Shown: positions 48,002 through 61,176, counted from the first letter of the stretch. The stretch is 64,000 nt of DNA from Hevea brasiliensis (GCF_030052815.1 NC_079510.1:37420358-37484357); one strand, 5' to 3'. Translations and numbers: made by a program. Notes: generated from the letters alone by a model not told the origin.

Positions 48002-48502
48002 TGATGTTGACATGAGTTCCTAGGGTCCGGTCCCAAGAAAAAAGTGAGGTGGGTGGCTTTCCAATAAGCCACTCCGATGCTCAAGTCAGAAAACTGGATT
48101 AGAAAATATGAAGAAGAATTGTAATAAGATTTCGTGAATGATAATGTATGTACTTATGTCCTCTGTCTCCTTTGTTATTTATAAACTTTAAGGGAAATAG
48201 CTATTGCCCTTATAATAGAGATAATTGGGGATTTTGTCAAGTTGAGAATATCTCTTGTGAATCTGCCTTTATCCTTATTTTGATGATATTTTTTGTTGGG
48301 TACACGTTATGCTCAGTTTGATGTTGTTCTTTTACTATTGCTTGGTATGGGTTTGGGCCATGCTACTTTTCACTTGGTTTGAGATTTGGTGGTCTACTTG
48401 GTTTGTGACAAGCTTTGACCTATTAACTGTTACATTGGATATCTTGTTTCTCGAGTGTTGTTGTTTTGATTGCTAGATTGTTATTTCGTCCGAGTAGTAT
48501 CG
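48002..48502 (-). repeat. Right (5') LTR of the Tat-like element
   Basis: It runs from TGATGTTGACATGAG to GAGTAGTATCG. The expected terminal CA is CG here, against CA in the left LTR. It is 501 bp and diverged from the left LTR by many substitutions and some indels, which shows this is the oldest retrotransposon of the block. Confidence 0.87.
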
Positions 48503-48539
48503 CTTAGTGATCAATCGTCTAGTTAATAATATAAACTGT

Positions 48540-51500
48540 CATGGCTTTGATAGTCTCCATCCCTTTAAAGAATTTTTAAAATACTGATGCATAATTTTAT
48601 TACACAAAAGAATTATGTAAAATGTGATGTCAGTATTTTTATTATGTCAATAAATTTGTAATAAATTTACTGAGAATTTATTAATTAAGAATAATTTAGT
48701 TCTAAAAATGAAGCAATATAAGAATTAAATAAATCATATAGAAATTCATAAATAATAAATTACAAGTTTTCATTTCAATCTCAAGTTTAATTACAAGTCC
48801 AAAATGAAATACATCATAAGTAGTAATTACATTATGATTGAACATAATGAACCAAATACTAGTCTATACATGAGCCCTACCAAGATACAAAAGACTGGTG
48901 AGGTGACTCTAGTCGATGGCAGATCTGGTCGGAACTCTGCCCAAACACTATTGTGGCAGCTGCTGATCTCCAATACCTACGCAATGGAAAACCAACGCTC
49001 TAAGCATAACGCTTAGTGGTACATAATTTATAATAACAATAATTCAACGATTGAATTAATATTTGTAAATCATAATTTCTCGATCTTTTACATTTTTATT
49101 GCTCTTTGGAAACAATTAACATTATCGGGATCTTTTATGATTACTTATTGTATTTTAAGTCTTAATTAATTTTTATCAGAGCCCAAGAAACCTATAACAA
49201 ATTATAAAAGCTGGATGCACGGGTGTATACTGGTTAGACAGCCATATGTCTGTCTAGTATACGTCTGTCAGGCATGAGGCCAGTTGTCGGGTACGAGACC
49301 CGCTGTCAGGTTTGTAAAGCCAAAAATAAAGTAGGCACAATGGCCAGTAAGTAGGCACAATGGCCTGTAGAATAATCATACCAGAGATATATTGTCAGTT
49401 CATGATTTTCTCGGTAGGCAGTACTGCTATCTGTAATCCCTAATTGGTATACCAATTTATCCAAACTAAATAAATAAGTTGTATACTATGGGCAATTAAA
49501 CATTTTTAATTATTTTAGCACTATTCACTGTTACTATTTTCTGGTACTATTCAGTGGTACCATTAATTTCATATTAATAGGACATTAGTTCCAATTTACA
49601 TATTCGTATCATTTTTAATATTTAATTAGCCTTATAGTATTTTAATCACCATGTATAGCATTCTTCCCATGAATATTTCTTTAGGTTCATTTTGATGTAT
49701 TATTTTTATCTAGGAATTTGATTAGGCTAGAATGTCTATTTGGTCACACTTCCTTCATAACAATTGCTCCTCTATGTTTACACTTGAATTTCAATTTTTG
49801 AATCACTGAATTTGGGGTTATAGAACTCAAGTTATGATCAAAATACCATAACTGGTCCCTTTGCCTCTAAGCTGTCTAGAATTTACAATTCCTGGTCAAT
49901 AAACATTAACCACTCATTTGATCATTTTATGGTCATTTTTAGACTTAGGTTCCTTCACAAGATATGTTTCTCTATGTCTTAGGGACTCCCAGGTATAATT
50001 TAATAATTTTTCAAGCTTGTTATAGTGAGTTATAGTCAATGTATTAACCTATACTCTTAATCCTATAAAGACAATAGTCAATCTTCAGGGCAGTATGTTT
50101 GTTCCTCTTTTTAGGGTCTTTACACTTAGAATTTGGTAAAGGTGTCTAAATCAATGTTGTAGCCCTAAGTATCATGTTTTCAGATCATATTGGCACATCT
50201 TAAATGGAATTTCCTAGTGGGAGTTATGGCCAAATGAACACACGTGTATCAAATAGCATTCTGGATTCAACTTAACATTTTCCAGATTTCAATTCCTAAC
50301 TTTGGCTAATATTTTCCCTAGGATGCAATGGTTTCTAGAGCTTGGTCAAACGTAAAAATTGTTGTGCTATGTCTTATAAAACTTTTGGCACTAGTTTCAC
50401 TCAATTTTCAGCTTTGGAGATGAAGTTATGGTATTTTTGCCAAAACTGGTCAAGCATACCAAAGGAACAGTATTTTGGATAATTTATGGGTTGGCAATTT
50501 TAGTGACCCAACTTGTGCTAACAATTTGACTTGGTTAAAGGCAAAAATGGGTCAAGTGGTCTTCATGAAAAGTGTAGCCCCATGTCTAAGCTTTCCATTG
50601 ATGTAAATTTTAGGTCATTTGGACCAGTATAGAGAGAGTTATGACCAAATGAACACGTACTGTTCATTTGGTCATTTTCTGGGTTTCAGTGTTTGGTCAT
50701 CTGGGTTTGGGTAGAGAATTGATCATGATTTTGGCAAAATTTGGGCATGGTGTCTACATGAAAAATGGGCTATTTTGAGTTTATTTTCATCTCTAATTGG
50801 CCTCATACTCATTGGAGTCACACATTTTCAGTTATGGTTCAAAAAGTGGACTGGACTCATTGAGTCCCAACCTACAAAAAATTAAACAATCCCAATCTCA
50901 ATTTCCTCCAACTCCCTTACTTCACTTTGACATTCATAGCACTTCTATATATTATCAACACATCTCAACAATCCCAATTGCAAGGTATAATACAAAAGTG
51001 CCAAAGTTAGGTCAAACTCTAACTCACAAATTTCAATCTCATGAAATTTAAATGCAAATCAATTCCAACATATAATATCTTGTTAGTTCACTTCCCTAAC
51101 CTAATTTAAACCAATGAAAACCATCAATTTCATGTCTCCCCTAGGGCTGCCGAAAAATCAAAGATTCTTCCCTCAAGGTTTATTTTTTAATTTCATGAAA
51201 TTTATCCTTAGCTAAACATGCCTTTCATGTTAATGAAGAAGGAAAGATGGATTAAATCACTAACCTTACTTGAGCTTCCCAAACCTTAACTTTATTGCTT
51301 CTTATGGGTATCTATGGCTTCCTTATAGAGTGGGGAGTATTTTTTGTGAAGGGTGCTAAAGGTTTTGATGGGTAAATGGAGGAAGATTTAAGCTTGAAGC
51401 TTGGAAAAAAAAATGGAGGAAGAGGGAACAATGGTGGGCGGCACACAAGGGAGAGAGAAGAAGAAGAAGAAGTGAGTTGGTGGCTTTTGTCAACTTATGA

Positions 51501-51611
51501 GCATTTATATATTTTCTATAATTATTGTACTTTATTGTTTTTAAATTTCATAAGTCTATTTCCTTTATTTTCTTCTCTTTCCTTTCCTTTTCTTTCCTTT
51601 TCTTTTCTTTT
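48540..51611 (-). mobile_element. Giant-LTR fragment, family D, interrupted at 51611
   Basis: Minus-strand LTR-like sequence. It holds the hairpin pair at 48981-49016, GGTCATTTT/GTTATGG modules (49920-50060, 50590-50700) and CTAATTGGCCTCATAC near 50792, as in the other giant LTRs. Its left end is not sharp; 48540 is approximate. On the right it stops inside a CTTTT-rich tract where another LTR begins at 51612. Its missing first several hundred bases should lie beyond that insertion, outside the window. An imperfect inverted repeat lies at 49226-49262. Confidence 0.65.
48981..49016 (-). other. LTR hairpin pair, family D
   Basis: On the minus strand CTAAGC/GCTTAG (49000-49016) is followed by GCGTTGG/CCATTGC (48981-48998, one mismatch, one G-T pair). 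The first stem differs from CTGAG/CTCAG of families A and B at matching positions on both sides. Confidence 0.7.
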
Positions 51612-54489
51612 TGTAACATCCTCTCGGTAGCAACTCCGTACATTCTACTGTTCCGGTGACCGGTGTCGGTTCAGACAGCTAGAACGTCCGGAAAAATATT
51701 TAAACTAAAGTCAGGAACCATAATTAACTCAAATATTAATAAGAAAAATTTAGGAAAAATTTTTGAAATAAAATACAACCAAGTTAAACGAGCCGGTGCC
51801 CAAGCGATGGGTAACCAGAGTGAAGTTGCGGTTCTCGCAACGAGGAGCCCTAGACCCGGGGAAAAATTCATAAAATAATTTTTGGGACTCCAGAGAAGGG
51901 TCATTGAGGTTCCTATGGCATTAGAATGCCAAGAAAATATTTAGAAAAATTTTTCAATCGGTACAGACAATTTTGACCTGTTAAGCCAAACGGAGGGCAT
52001 TTTGGTCATTTCGCCTTCAGAGGCGATTTTTGGCCGACTTGTCCAGTTGAGTAAATAATTATTATGATCTAAAATATGAATAAATATTGTTAAAAATTAA
52101 ATTAAAAATGAGTAGAAAAGAAAAGAAAAGAAAATGAAATAAAAGTCATATTTATGACATGAGCATGATGCAATTAAAATATTTTCACCCAACCAAATTT
52201 TGACACATCATTATAAACTACTTAAACATGAATAAAAGGAGATAAAAATTAGAAAAAGTGGACAGCCATCTTCATCTTTAGGCTGCAGAAACGTTGAGAG
52301 AGAGAGAGAGAAGAAAAAAACTCCATGAAAGCTCTTGTTCAAAGCTTGATTTTCCCTAAGCTCTCCACCCCAAAACCCTAAACTTCCTTCACAAAAAATT
52401 ATCCCTAAACCTTGAGGAAGCATAAGGCAGCAGAAATTTGAGGAAATTTTGAAGTTGGGCAAGTCCAAGTTAGGTCACAAGTGAGGTTAGTGCTTATTTA
52501 TGCAAGTATTCCTTTTATTTCATGTTAGGAACTTGAAATTGATATGAAATGGTAAATTAAATGGACTAAATTCATGTGTATGTATACCATGAATTTTTGG
52601 CAGCCCTAAGGAAGGAATGAATTAGATTGTTTTGATGGACTTAGAGTGAACTAGAGAGTATGTTTTAAGGTATATATATATATGTAAGGAATGAAAGTGA
52701 TTAATTAAGGTATGTTGTGAACATTTATAGTGGGAATTAGGGTTTTGAGGAGTGAAATTTTGATTTGGCTTGTGAAATTATTAAAGAACATTCTAATGGT
52801 CGATTAGTGACCATTTGAGGTAAGTTAATCATAAATTGAAGTGTACTAGAGTGTTACAAACCAAAGTGGTAGGCTGCCTAGTGACAGCAGTAGGGAGGCT
52901 GTGAGTCTAGCCCACTTAGACAGCCATAACTTTGGCTGTGTAGGTCCAATTGGTGTTTGGCCAATTGGACATGAAACTAGACTTATAATGGCACATTTTT
53001 TCTGAAGAAACCATGCCCAAAAGACCAAATCAAGTGGACCAAAAGTTGGCCCCAATCCGGGTACCCTGCAAGCCAATTCTGCAGAATGACCAAATGAACA
53101 GTAACTGTTCATTTGGCCATAACTCACTGTAGAATGGGTCAATTGACCTGAAATATTTACAGCAACAAGTTAAGACATAGACAAACAACTTTCATGAAGA
53201 AACCTACCCCAAATTATGACCAGAACCTAACCCAAATGGCAGTCACAGTTACTGTTCATGGTACTGTAGATTTGGTAATTCTGCAGTTTTTCCAATCCGG
53301 CCAGCTGTGGTTTTTAGACCATATCTGGAGCTACAAAACTCCAAATGGAATGATTCAAAAAAAGAAATTCAACTAGACAAAATAAGAAACAACTTTCATG
53401 TTTACCATTTCCTCAAATTCTTAGTGTAACAGTCCCTAATGGAACAGTGAAGTTAGGGCACAAAATCTGAAATTTCTGCCCCCTTAGTGCTAGGCTTGAA
53501 ATGGATTTGGAGATTAATCCCAACAAGTTTTAAATGCAAAATGTGGTATGTTTGGAGTGTCAAAACCAATGTACCTATTTTCTATCCAAAAGTCAACATT
53601 TTTGTTGACCAATGAGGTGAATAGTGACACCAAAACTTGAAATTCAAATGTGAAATTAGAAATGCATTTAGGGGACTTTAAATTGCAATTGACAATTAAT
53701 ACTAGCAAATGTAAAACTCAAAATGTGGGATCTTGGTGTAATTAGAATTAATATATCCATTAAGTATAAAAAAGTCAACATTTTGGTTGACTAGTAAGGT
53801 GAATAGTAATCAAAATGATTAGTAAATTAAGATGAAGACCTAGAACCAATTCTAAGCTTAAATGCTTAGAATTGTATGACAAATGTGGACTATGCATCCT
53901 AGTCAAAATTGTTAAAAAAGAAATTAAGGCCATAAATTTGAAATCCATGAAATATTCATGGATTACTTGAAACATGAAAAATGAGTCACCTAATTGATGT
54001 GAATAGATAATTAGGGCTTACATGCCCATCACAAATGGAATTCATAAAATATTAATAACTCAACTTGAAATATAAAATTTGTGACTACATAAGTAGATTC
54101 TTAAATGTATAAATGAGAAAGCAAAAATGTTTTGAATACAATGGTACATGTGAACCATTGTTTAGAAGTGTGATCAATATGAATAACATAATGAATGAAT
54201 AAATGAACCATATTAATGTATGAATGAGACATTAATTCTCATTATTGTAGAGAGGAGAAGTATTTTGAGTACAATGGTAAAAAAAAGGATAATTGATGTG
54301 AATTGTGATCATATAAATGATCAAATGAATGTATGAATTATAATTGAAATTTATCATTAAATAATGAAGTCATAAAACACCATTTATTAATATTTAATGA
54401 TATTATGTGCCCTTGTATTGCCTAGACACGTGTGTCAGATTGGATAGATTGGCATGCCAATAGGGTATTGTTTTAGCAGTACTGCGAAA

Positions 54490-54591
54490 GGCTTTATGCC
54501 CGTATTTAAGGCTTTATGCCCGTATTCATGGCTTTATGCCCGTATTCATGGCTTTATGCCAACATTTATGGCTTTTATGCCTGATTATGTG
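54490..54591. repeat. 20-bp tandem array in the family C LTR
   Basis: About five units of GGCTTTATGCCCGTATTCAT; the last is degenerate. It occupies the place where the other LTRs have CTTCTCTGGC-type repeats. Confidence 0.92.
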
Positions 54592-55194
54592 TTATCATGG
54601 CTTTTTAGCCATACCGACGTGCATCGTGGTTGGCGTTCTGCGTCCCATGGTATGACGCCCGAGGCACCGCGGTGTCGGTGCCAACGACCGTTATCGATTT
54701 AGTCGACTGTCGTAGGTTAGTTGGGCAGTGTAATTTATTGAGATAAGTTAAGAATATTAGCAATTAAAAATATTAGAAATTAAATAAAATAAATGAGTAA
54801 GATGACCTAAAATAAATTAGGATAGTTATTTATTAGAAAGAATCGAAATGAACTGGACAGATATCAAAATTTACTTATTATGAAATAATCTGAGACAACC
54901 TAGCAAGTATAGAGAAAATGCTAAAAGATTAGCAAAGAAAATTATAACATAAATAAATATTGCAAATGTGCTTATATAACAATATAAGCATAAATTTATT
55001 ATTTTCAAATCATTTTTCTTTGTACATTATTACTGTACATTGGCAAATAAACACTTTCAAAGAAGACTAAATTAGGATATAACACATTAAATTTTAGAAA
55101 CCGCATGTGAAGTATAAATAAATCTTGATTATTTGAATTATGTTTTATGTCTATCTTTATTTGTATATTATTTCCTTGTTATATTATTACACCA

Positions 55195-55235
55195 CTAAGC
55201 AGCAATGCTTAGCGCGATGGAATTGTTTCCTCGCG
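55195..55235 (+). other. LTR hairpin pair, family C
   Basis: CTAAGCA-GCAA-TGCTTAG (55195-55212) closes a GCAA tetraloop. Then come CGCGA-T-GG and CC-TCGCG (55213-55235) with a single-base bulge. Both stems differ in sequence from those of families A and B at both strands of the stem. Confidence 0.82.
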
Positions 55236-55382
55236 CAGGTACTGAAGCTAGAACCCACTGGACGTTTGACTGGAAATTTTGAGAGTTCAGATCTGCAGAG
55301 TGTCAAAGGTTGTCACCTCCTCAGCAATGCATGTAGATAGGGCTCACATTAAGCATATCATGTATTTTGTGTATGTTAATTA

Positions 55383-56783
55383 TGTTGACCCCGTGTAGCT
55401 CAAAATGAGCATTGATTTTGATGATAACAAAACTCAAAGAGAATCTATCTAACCTAACCTTAAAGTGATGTGTAGATTCTTTGTCTTATGCATAAAGAAC
55501 CTTTGAAGTTGTATCTAAGGAGAAAGGATACTCAAAGGTATTTCAAGACAAATACAAAATGAGAAAAAGGCTATGGAAATCAAGACTCAAAGCAAAGGTA
55601 TGAGAAGCATAGTGTTAGAGTCTTAGGTCTTTTTGTAAAAAAGAATAGATGAGAATTTAGTCATATGGAGCTCAAAAATGAAAATTTATTTTCTGATTAC
55701 TTTTTCTCATCATGACCTTGAACACAACTATTGAAACATTTTTTTTAAAAGGTCTAAATCATTTTGCATTGCAAGTTGAGACATGCAGCTGTTGACTTAG
55801 TTTGCTAACTGGTTTGCTAAATTTTTTAGTTTGCTAATAAGTTTGCTAAAAAAGATAGTTTACTAACCAGTTTACTGACTGCTCCTAAAATTTTATTAGT
55901 TTGCTAATTTATCAGAGCTGCTCAACTTCGAACAAAAGGACAAAATAACGGCTATTTTGTCTTGGGCAGTGTGTGTAACGTTCCAAAAGGGTTTCAAACG
56001 GTCTAAAATGATTTGGGACTATAAATACACATTCTCTACTTCATTTACACAAAATGAAAGCTTACATTTGAACTCCAACATTGATTTTTCATTTATTGCT
56101 TTCATTCAAGAGCTTTTAAGATTTTGAGCTTCCATTGGCAAATCAACTCATCTCTTCTTTATAGTTTGATTTGTATTGAGTAAGAGTGAGTGTTGAAACA
56201 TTGAATTGCATTCAAGAGAGGTTGTACAAGCACCTATTGAAGCTTGAGAGAGTTAGTGCTTGTGATTGCACTTGAGAAGGTTTCAAGCTACCTTGGTGTA
56301 AAAGCTTGGTGTTGAGAAATTGTAAAGGGCTTTTGGTCTCTTGCCTTCAAAAGAGCAAATAGTGGAGAGAAGACTCAAAGAGGGTTCTTTGAGAGAGTGG
56401 ATGTAGGCTAGTTAAGCCGAACCACTATAAAATCCTTGTGTTTGATCTCTCTATCCTTTACCTTTTACTTTTGTGCAATTTTAAATTTTTTCTCATATAC
56501 ATGATATTGAATGTTGATTAAATAGATTGAGTTGATAAATTTGTGAACATATTGAGTGACTTGAGAAAATTGGTTGATAAATGCTTTGTTAGATATTGCC
56601 ATATACATTGATTGAGAATTGAATTGCAACTTAGGAACACATTGTTGAAGCACATATTATTTTCTTTTTATATAGAGAAGCACATAGTTGAACGAAGCCA
56701 CAATTTTTCATTAGGCTATAAGCAAGGGCCGAAAAATTGTTAAAGTCCAATTCACCCCCCTCTTGGACTATTTTGGGACAACA
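55383..56783 (+). mobile_element. Solo LTR (1401 bp), Ty1/copia type
   Basis: It starts TGTTGACCCC and ends GGGACAACA, so it has TGTTG/CAACA inverted ends. Perfect AATTA duplications lie at 55378-55382 and 56784-56788. The end region TTCACCCCCCTCTTGGACTA is typical of copia LTRs just before the PBS. No PBS or internal region follows, so it is solo. Confidence 0.92.
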
Positions 56784-57551
56784 AATTATTTCTTATATTG
56801 TAATATAAATTAGCAAATTCTAATTAATTTGTATATCATGTAAATTATGAAATTTTGTAATTATTTTGTAAATTATGTAAATTAAGGAAATTTGAAAATT
56901 TTGCTTATGTAATTTGAGAATGTTTACATACGAATTGAGTATGTATGGAAATGATTATGAAATTGAAATGTATGAATGAGATTTGAAATATGAGAAAATT
57001 ATGAGTGTCACACCCTACCCCTCTGTAAGGCATAACATGATCCCGTAGTATACCTAATGAATTACCAACTCCGTCTACTGATAACCCATTAAGTACACTA
57101 CAAGGGATTTTAAAAAACTTTTCTTACTTCTTTTACAGTGGTGAGCATTATTTACAGGTGTTAAAGACTTTGATGAACTGAAGTGAAACAACTAACTCAT
57201 TTGGTTTATTTAGAATTTCTGTAAAAATTTTGGCAGAGTGCCATCTATATTTTGGACAAAACAGTTCTTCAGAAAACCTGTAAAAAGCACTTCAATATGT
57301 ATTTGCAAATCTCAACTCCAACATATTTTTCAACACAACATATTTCTCAACTCAAATCCATAGTGATTTTTCGAAGACTGAGATAAAGGAAATATAATAC
57401 AAAACTATTCAAGTAAATGAAATCTCAAATTTACATTTACAATAATTTACATTTAATTACATACCAAAATGTTTTACAAGAGTTTTTATACAACTGCTCA
57501 AATAATTTACATACATATTATTACATGCTTACATCAAAAACTATGTACATG

Positions 57552-57670
57552 GGTATATCTATGATATACCTGGAGCTGATCTGAATGTATCCTCAAAGCA
57601 ACTTAATCACTGCTCTATGCTCTTCTTACCTGCGACAGCATGCAAAGCTATCGCTGAGTGGTGAACTCAG
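57552..57670 (-). other. LTR hairpin array, chromovirus derivative
   Basis: On the minus strand: CTGAGT/ACTCAG (57654-57670), CGATAGC/GCTGTCG (57633-57653), a weak third repeat, and GGTATATC/GATATACC (57552-57570). The last stem changes ATT/AAT of family A to ATC/GAT on both sides. Confidence 0.85.
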
Positions 57671-57927
57671 TGGTGCACAACTATAATTTAAAACATAGTA
57701 CAATATACATTGACAAATTTTACAGTAAATAATTTGAGAATCTGAATACTGATCAAATTCCAAAACTCAAAATATTCATTGCCAATAATGTAAATCATTT
57801 GTATAAATGACTTGGAGCACAAAATTCAATTTATCAAATCATGACTATCCATTTAAGTAATTCCAACAAAATCAATTATACATAAACCATAATTGAAATC
57901 ACCATTCCTTACCATTCAAAAGCCATT

Positions 57928-58060
57928 CTGTATCTCAAAAATCATTATGTATCTCAAAAATCATACTGTATCTCAAAAATCATACTGTATCTCAAAAATC
58001 ATACTGTATCTCAAAAATCATACTGTATCTCAAAAATCATACTGTATCTCAAAAATCAAT
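57928..58060. repeat. 19-bp x 7 tandem array
   Basis: Units of CTGTATCTCAAAAATCATA; the first two and the last are slightly changed. Found only in this LTR. Confidence 0.95.
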
Positions 58061-58111
58061 CTTTATCTCACTAACTATGCAAGACTAATCCGAAAGGGCC
58101 ATATTCGATGT

Positions 58112-58181
58112 GATTCTAACTCCCTATGGTCGGGGAGGTCGAATCAGATTCTAACTCCCTATGGTCGGGGAGGTCGAATCA
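58112..58181. repeat. 35-bp x 2 tandem repeat
   Basis: Two identical units starting GATTCTAACTCCCTATGGTC lie just after the 19-bp array. They are GC-richer than the surrounding sequence. Confidence 0.93.
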
Positions 58182-61130
58182 TCGTGCACAGTACCATCAC
58201 AATAATGAATCTTCCGCAAGGGCCATAACGATAACATAAACTTAGATCTAACCTCAAATCAGAGGAAAATCTAAGCCTGTGCACGTACCATGGTAATCAA
58301 AACACAACTCACTCCATTGTCTTCTCAACAAATGAGAGAGACGGGTAATAACCTAGTCAAGCATCTATAGTGAGATATAAAACAATATCACAATCCTTTT
58401 AGCGAGCATAAATCACAATATAATTCGATTCAAAGTCAATTCCAATATCCAATAATTTTTATGCTCATCACAATTCAAATAATAAAGTTTGCATTTTTCC
58501 ATGAATATTACCATCACAATTCAAAACATGTTCTATCACAATTTTCTAAAACATAATTTACTCAATCCATAACAATGCTTAATACTTATGGAAATACCAT
58601 TTCACAAAGCCAAATTCATACATACTATAACAATTTTCAATAATCATTGAATTAAATCCAATGCTTGTTAAACATAATACATAGGAAAAGTATGTCATTT
58701 AATCATATGAAATATTCATAATAAAATCAGTTAAAAACTAGTTGTGCACAAACCTCTGATGACTGTCTCTCGGTCTGGACTCAGTGTTTCCTTCCCTTTT
58801 CCTGAGTCTTTGGTAACTGAGAAACACAATTTGAAGTGTTTCAGTACTAAATTAAATTGTCTCTATCGATGGTGTTTGGTAAATAATGCACTGAACTCAA
58901 TTATTCACTTAATCACCTAATATACCGACCCTCGTTGCGTTTTAGGTAAATTAGGTTTAAGTGTCGTTAATATGTCACATTTGATAGGGTTTTAGGTTTG
59001 GTATGTTTTACCAAAGTCATTTCCTTGCTTAGTGCATTTTAATGCAAATTGCTGGATTCCGGAACACTGGTTTGACCTAACCGGACGATCTAGTTCCCTC
59101 GGTTTTCGAGTCTCGGTCGAAACTACAAACTTGTAGATCTAGGTCTTATTGCACGCGGTGCAAAATTTCAGGTCAATCCAAGTTAAGTAGACCATGTTAT
59201 GGTCATTACACTATTGCTGGTCAAGTGGTACCATTTTAGGTCAATTTTAGGTCAAATTGGTCAAATCTGGTTCGGCCAGTTTTTGGACCCGAACTTGTGC
59301 AAGTTGTTTGACTTGCTTATGGTCATTTCTGGGCTTTGGTGTCTTCATAAGACTTGTAGGTATGGGTCTTAACTATTCTTGGTCAAAATTTCAGGTCAAT
59401 TGGACCTGGTTTGAGTGAGTTATGGCCTAAACACTCACTGCTGCCCAATTTGTCATTTTTCAGGTCCTAATTGCACCTAATCCGAATTGGTCATTTTTTT
59501 AGGTCACCTTGCAAGCAGAATTTTGGCATGGTTTCTCAATGAAAGTTGGCACATTTTGTGCCTAGTTTCACCTCAAATTGGTCTCATACCAATTGAGGTT
59601 ACACATTCAAGGTTATAGGCTAAAATATACACTGCCCTCAATATGCATTTCACACCCCAACTTCAAACACACACTTACCTTTGCCATTTGTTTACTTACC
59701 TACCAAACTGTTTTGGCACATTACCAAAAGCATTTTCTACATTACATTAGCATTATTTTGGGCAGATTCCAATCACCCTCAACACACCAAATATCATTCA
59801 CAATTACAATTTCTAAGTACCATTACAAACACACCAAAACATTACAAACTTTACATACACCTTACAATGTTAATTTACATACATATCATCAATCCTTCTA
59901 GGTCAATATTCTGCCCACACTTCCTTCAATATATACCATTACTCAAGTGTCCACAAGCTGCCACAAACCATTCTTCAACATCACATTGCCGTCCCATATA
60001 CCAATTCCCATCAAAGTGCATAATTCACCATATAAACATGAAATAATTCACTAAGTTACTCAATCACCATGATTAACATGATTTCTCATCAATTATATGC
60101 ACAAATACCTCATCAAAAATGTGACTCATGGCTGTCCAAAATGACAACAACAATAACCCTTCAAACTCAAAATTTTCCTTCACCAAACTAACACCCATAA
60201 CATGAACATAAACTTTAACAAAGAATTTCTCAAAAATGCAAACTTACCTTTAATTGTAACTTGCTAAACCTTCACCAAACTTCTCAAAATTGGTATCAAT
60301 ATCTTCCTTGTGGTGTGTAGACCATTTTTCATGAAGCTATCAAAGTGATTGGAGTTGAAAATGGGGAGTGCATGGAGCTTTGAAGAAAAACGTTAATGGT
60401 GTTTCCTCTCACTTTCATTCACGGCTAGTTTTATGGAAATGGAGAAGATGAAGTATCCAGCTGCATATTAAGTGTACACATGTCCCACTATGTGTTTAAT
60501 TAATTCCCTTAGTGGTCCACTTAGTCACTTAATCATATAATAAGCTAAATTCCCACTTATTCCACATTTAACCTTTAATTTCTACTATTTACTTTAGGTA
60601 CCACCAATTTAATTTTTCATTTTATTTTCTAAGTGTAATATTATTTATTTTTAGTGGACATTTAGGTCAAAAGACACTTCGGGATGTCAAATGACCATAA
60701 TGCCCCTGTTCGGGTTGCATTCCCGATTTTTCGGTATTACCAGGTTTTGTCCGATTTTCGATTTCTCACTTTTCTTTGTACTAATTATTTAATTTTTTCT
60801 TTGATATTTCTAATGATATTTATACTTCAATAAATATTTATTGGAGTCCTAAAAATATTTTTCAGGGTTCGCCGCAGTCCAGGGCTAATCAACGGTCCAC
60901 GCCGTGACTTCCCAGTGCGGTCACCCATCGCTAGGGTTCTTGGCTCGTTTAACTTGGTTACATTTCTTTGCTATGATTTTTCCTTTGTTTTTCTTGTATT
61001 TTCTTTTCTTGTATTTCATTATTTTATGTCTCCTCACTCATATTGAAGTGTGGTTCTAGGCATCCTAGCTGTCCGGACAAAGATCGGGCACCGAGCAAGA
61101 GAACGCACTCACCGAACTTAGGGTGTTACA

Positions 61131-61145
61131 ATTCTCCCCCCTTTA
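61131..61145 (-). other. Polypurine tract of the chromovirus derivative
   Basis: On the minus strand AAAGGGGGGAGAAT abuts the LTR start TGTAACACC. It is shared with the element at 39368. Confidence 0.9.
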
Positions 61146-61176
61146 AATAAATTTCGTCTCGAAATTTTACCTGGCA

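Larger units (their letters stand above)
20842..48502 (-). mobile_element. Old Tat-like Ty3/gypsy retrotransposon carrying nested insertions
   Basis: Two LTRs of about 0.5 kb bound it (20842-33008 interrupted, and 48002-48502). The target duplications are CCTAG (20837-20841) and CTTAG (48503-48507), with one mismatch. Read on the minus strand it has a Tat-type PBS next to the right LTR, then gag, an aspartic protease, RT and RNase H remnants, a PPT and the left (3') LTR. Removing the nested insertions leaves about 5.4 kb. That is short for a full element, and no integrase was found. All coding parts contain stops and frameshifts, so it is dead and old. Confidence 0.88.
51612..57005 (+). mobile_element. 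Giant LTR, family C, interrupted and incomplete
   Basis: It starts TGTAACATCCTCTCGG with the CCGGTGACCGGTGTCGGT motif typical of these LTRs. The five bases before it are CTTTT. It carries modules at 53105-53205 and 53310-53400, a 20-bp tandem array at 54490-54591 and the hairpin pair at 55195-55235. A copia-like solo LTR interrupts it at 55383-56783. At 57006 another retrotransposon interrupts it, and its 3' end is beyond the window. Confidence 0.8.
57006..61130 (-). repeat. 3' LTR of the chromovirus derivative
   Basis: 4125 bp, with minus-strand start TGTAACACCCTAAGTTCGG at 61130 and end GGTGTGACA at 57006. It is similar in most of its length to the LTRs at 35315 and 41905. It lacks their 47-bp array but has a 19-bp array. 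The stretch 61080-61125 departs from the consensus GTCCGGACAGC...TGGTCACCGGAACAGT in a cluster. Confidence 0.92.

Noticed and set aside
57893..58228. 111-codon frame with repeated YLKNHTVSQKS-like units
   Set aside because: The repeat is the translation of the 19-bp tandem array; not a protein family I recognise.
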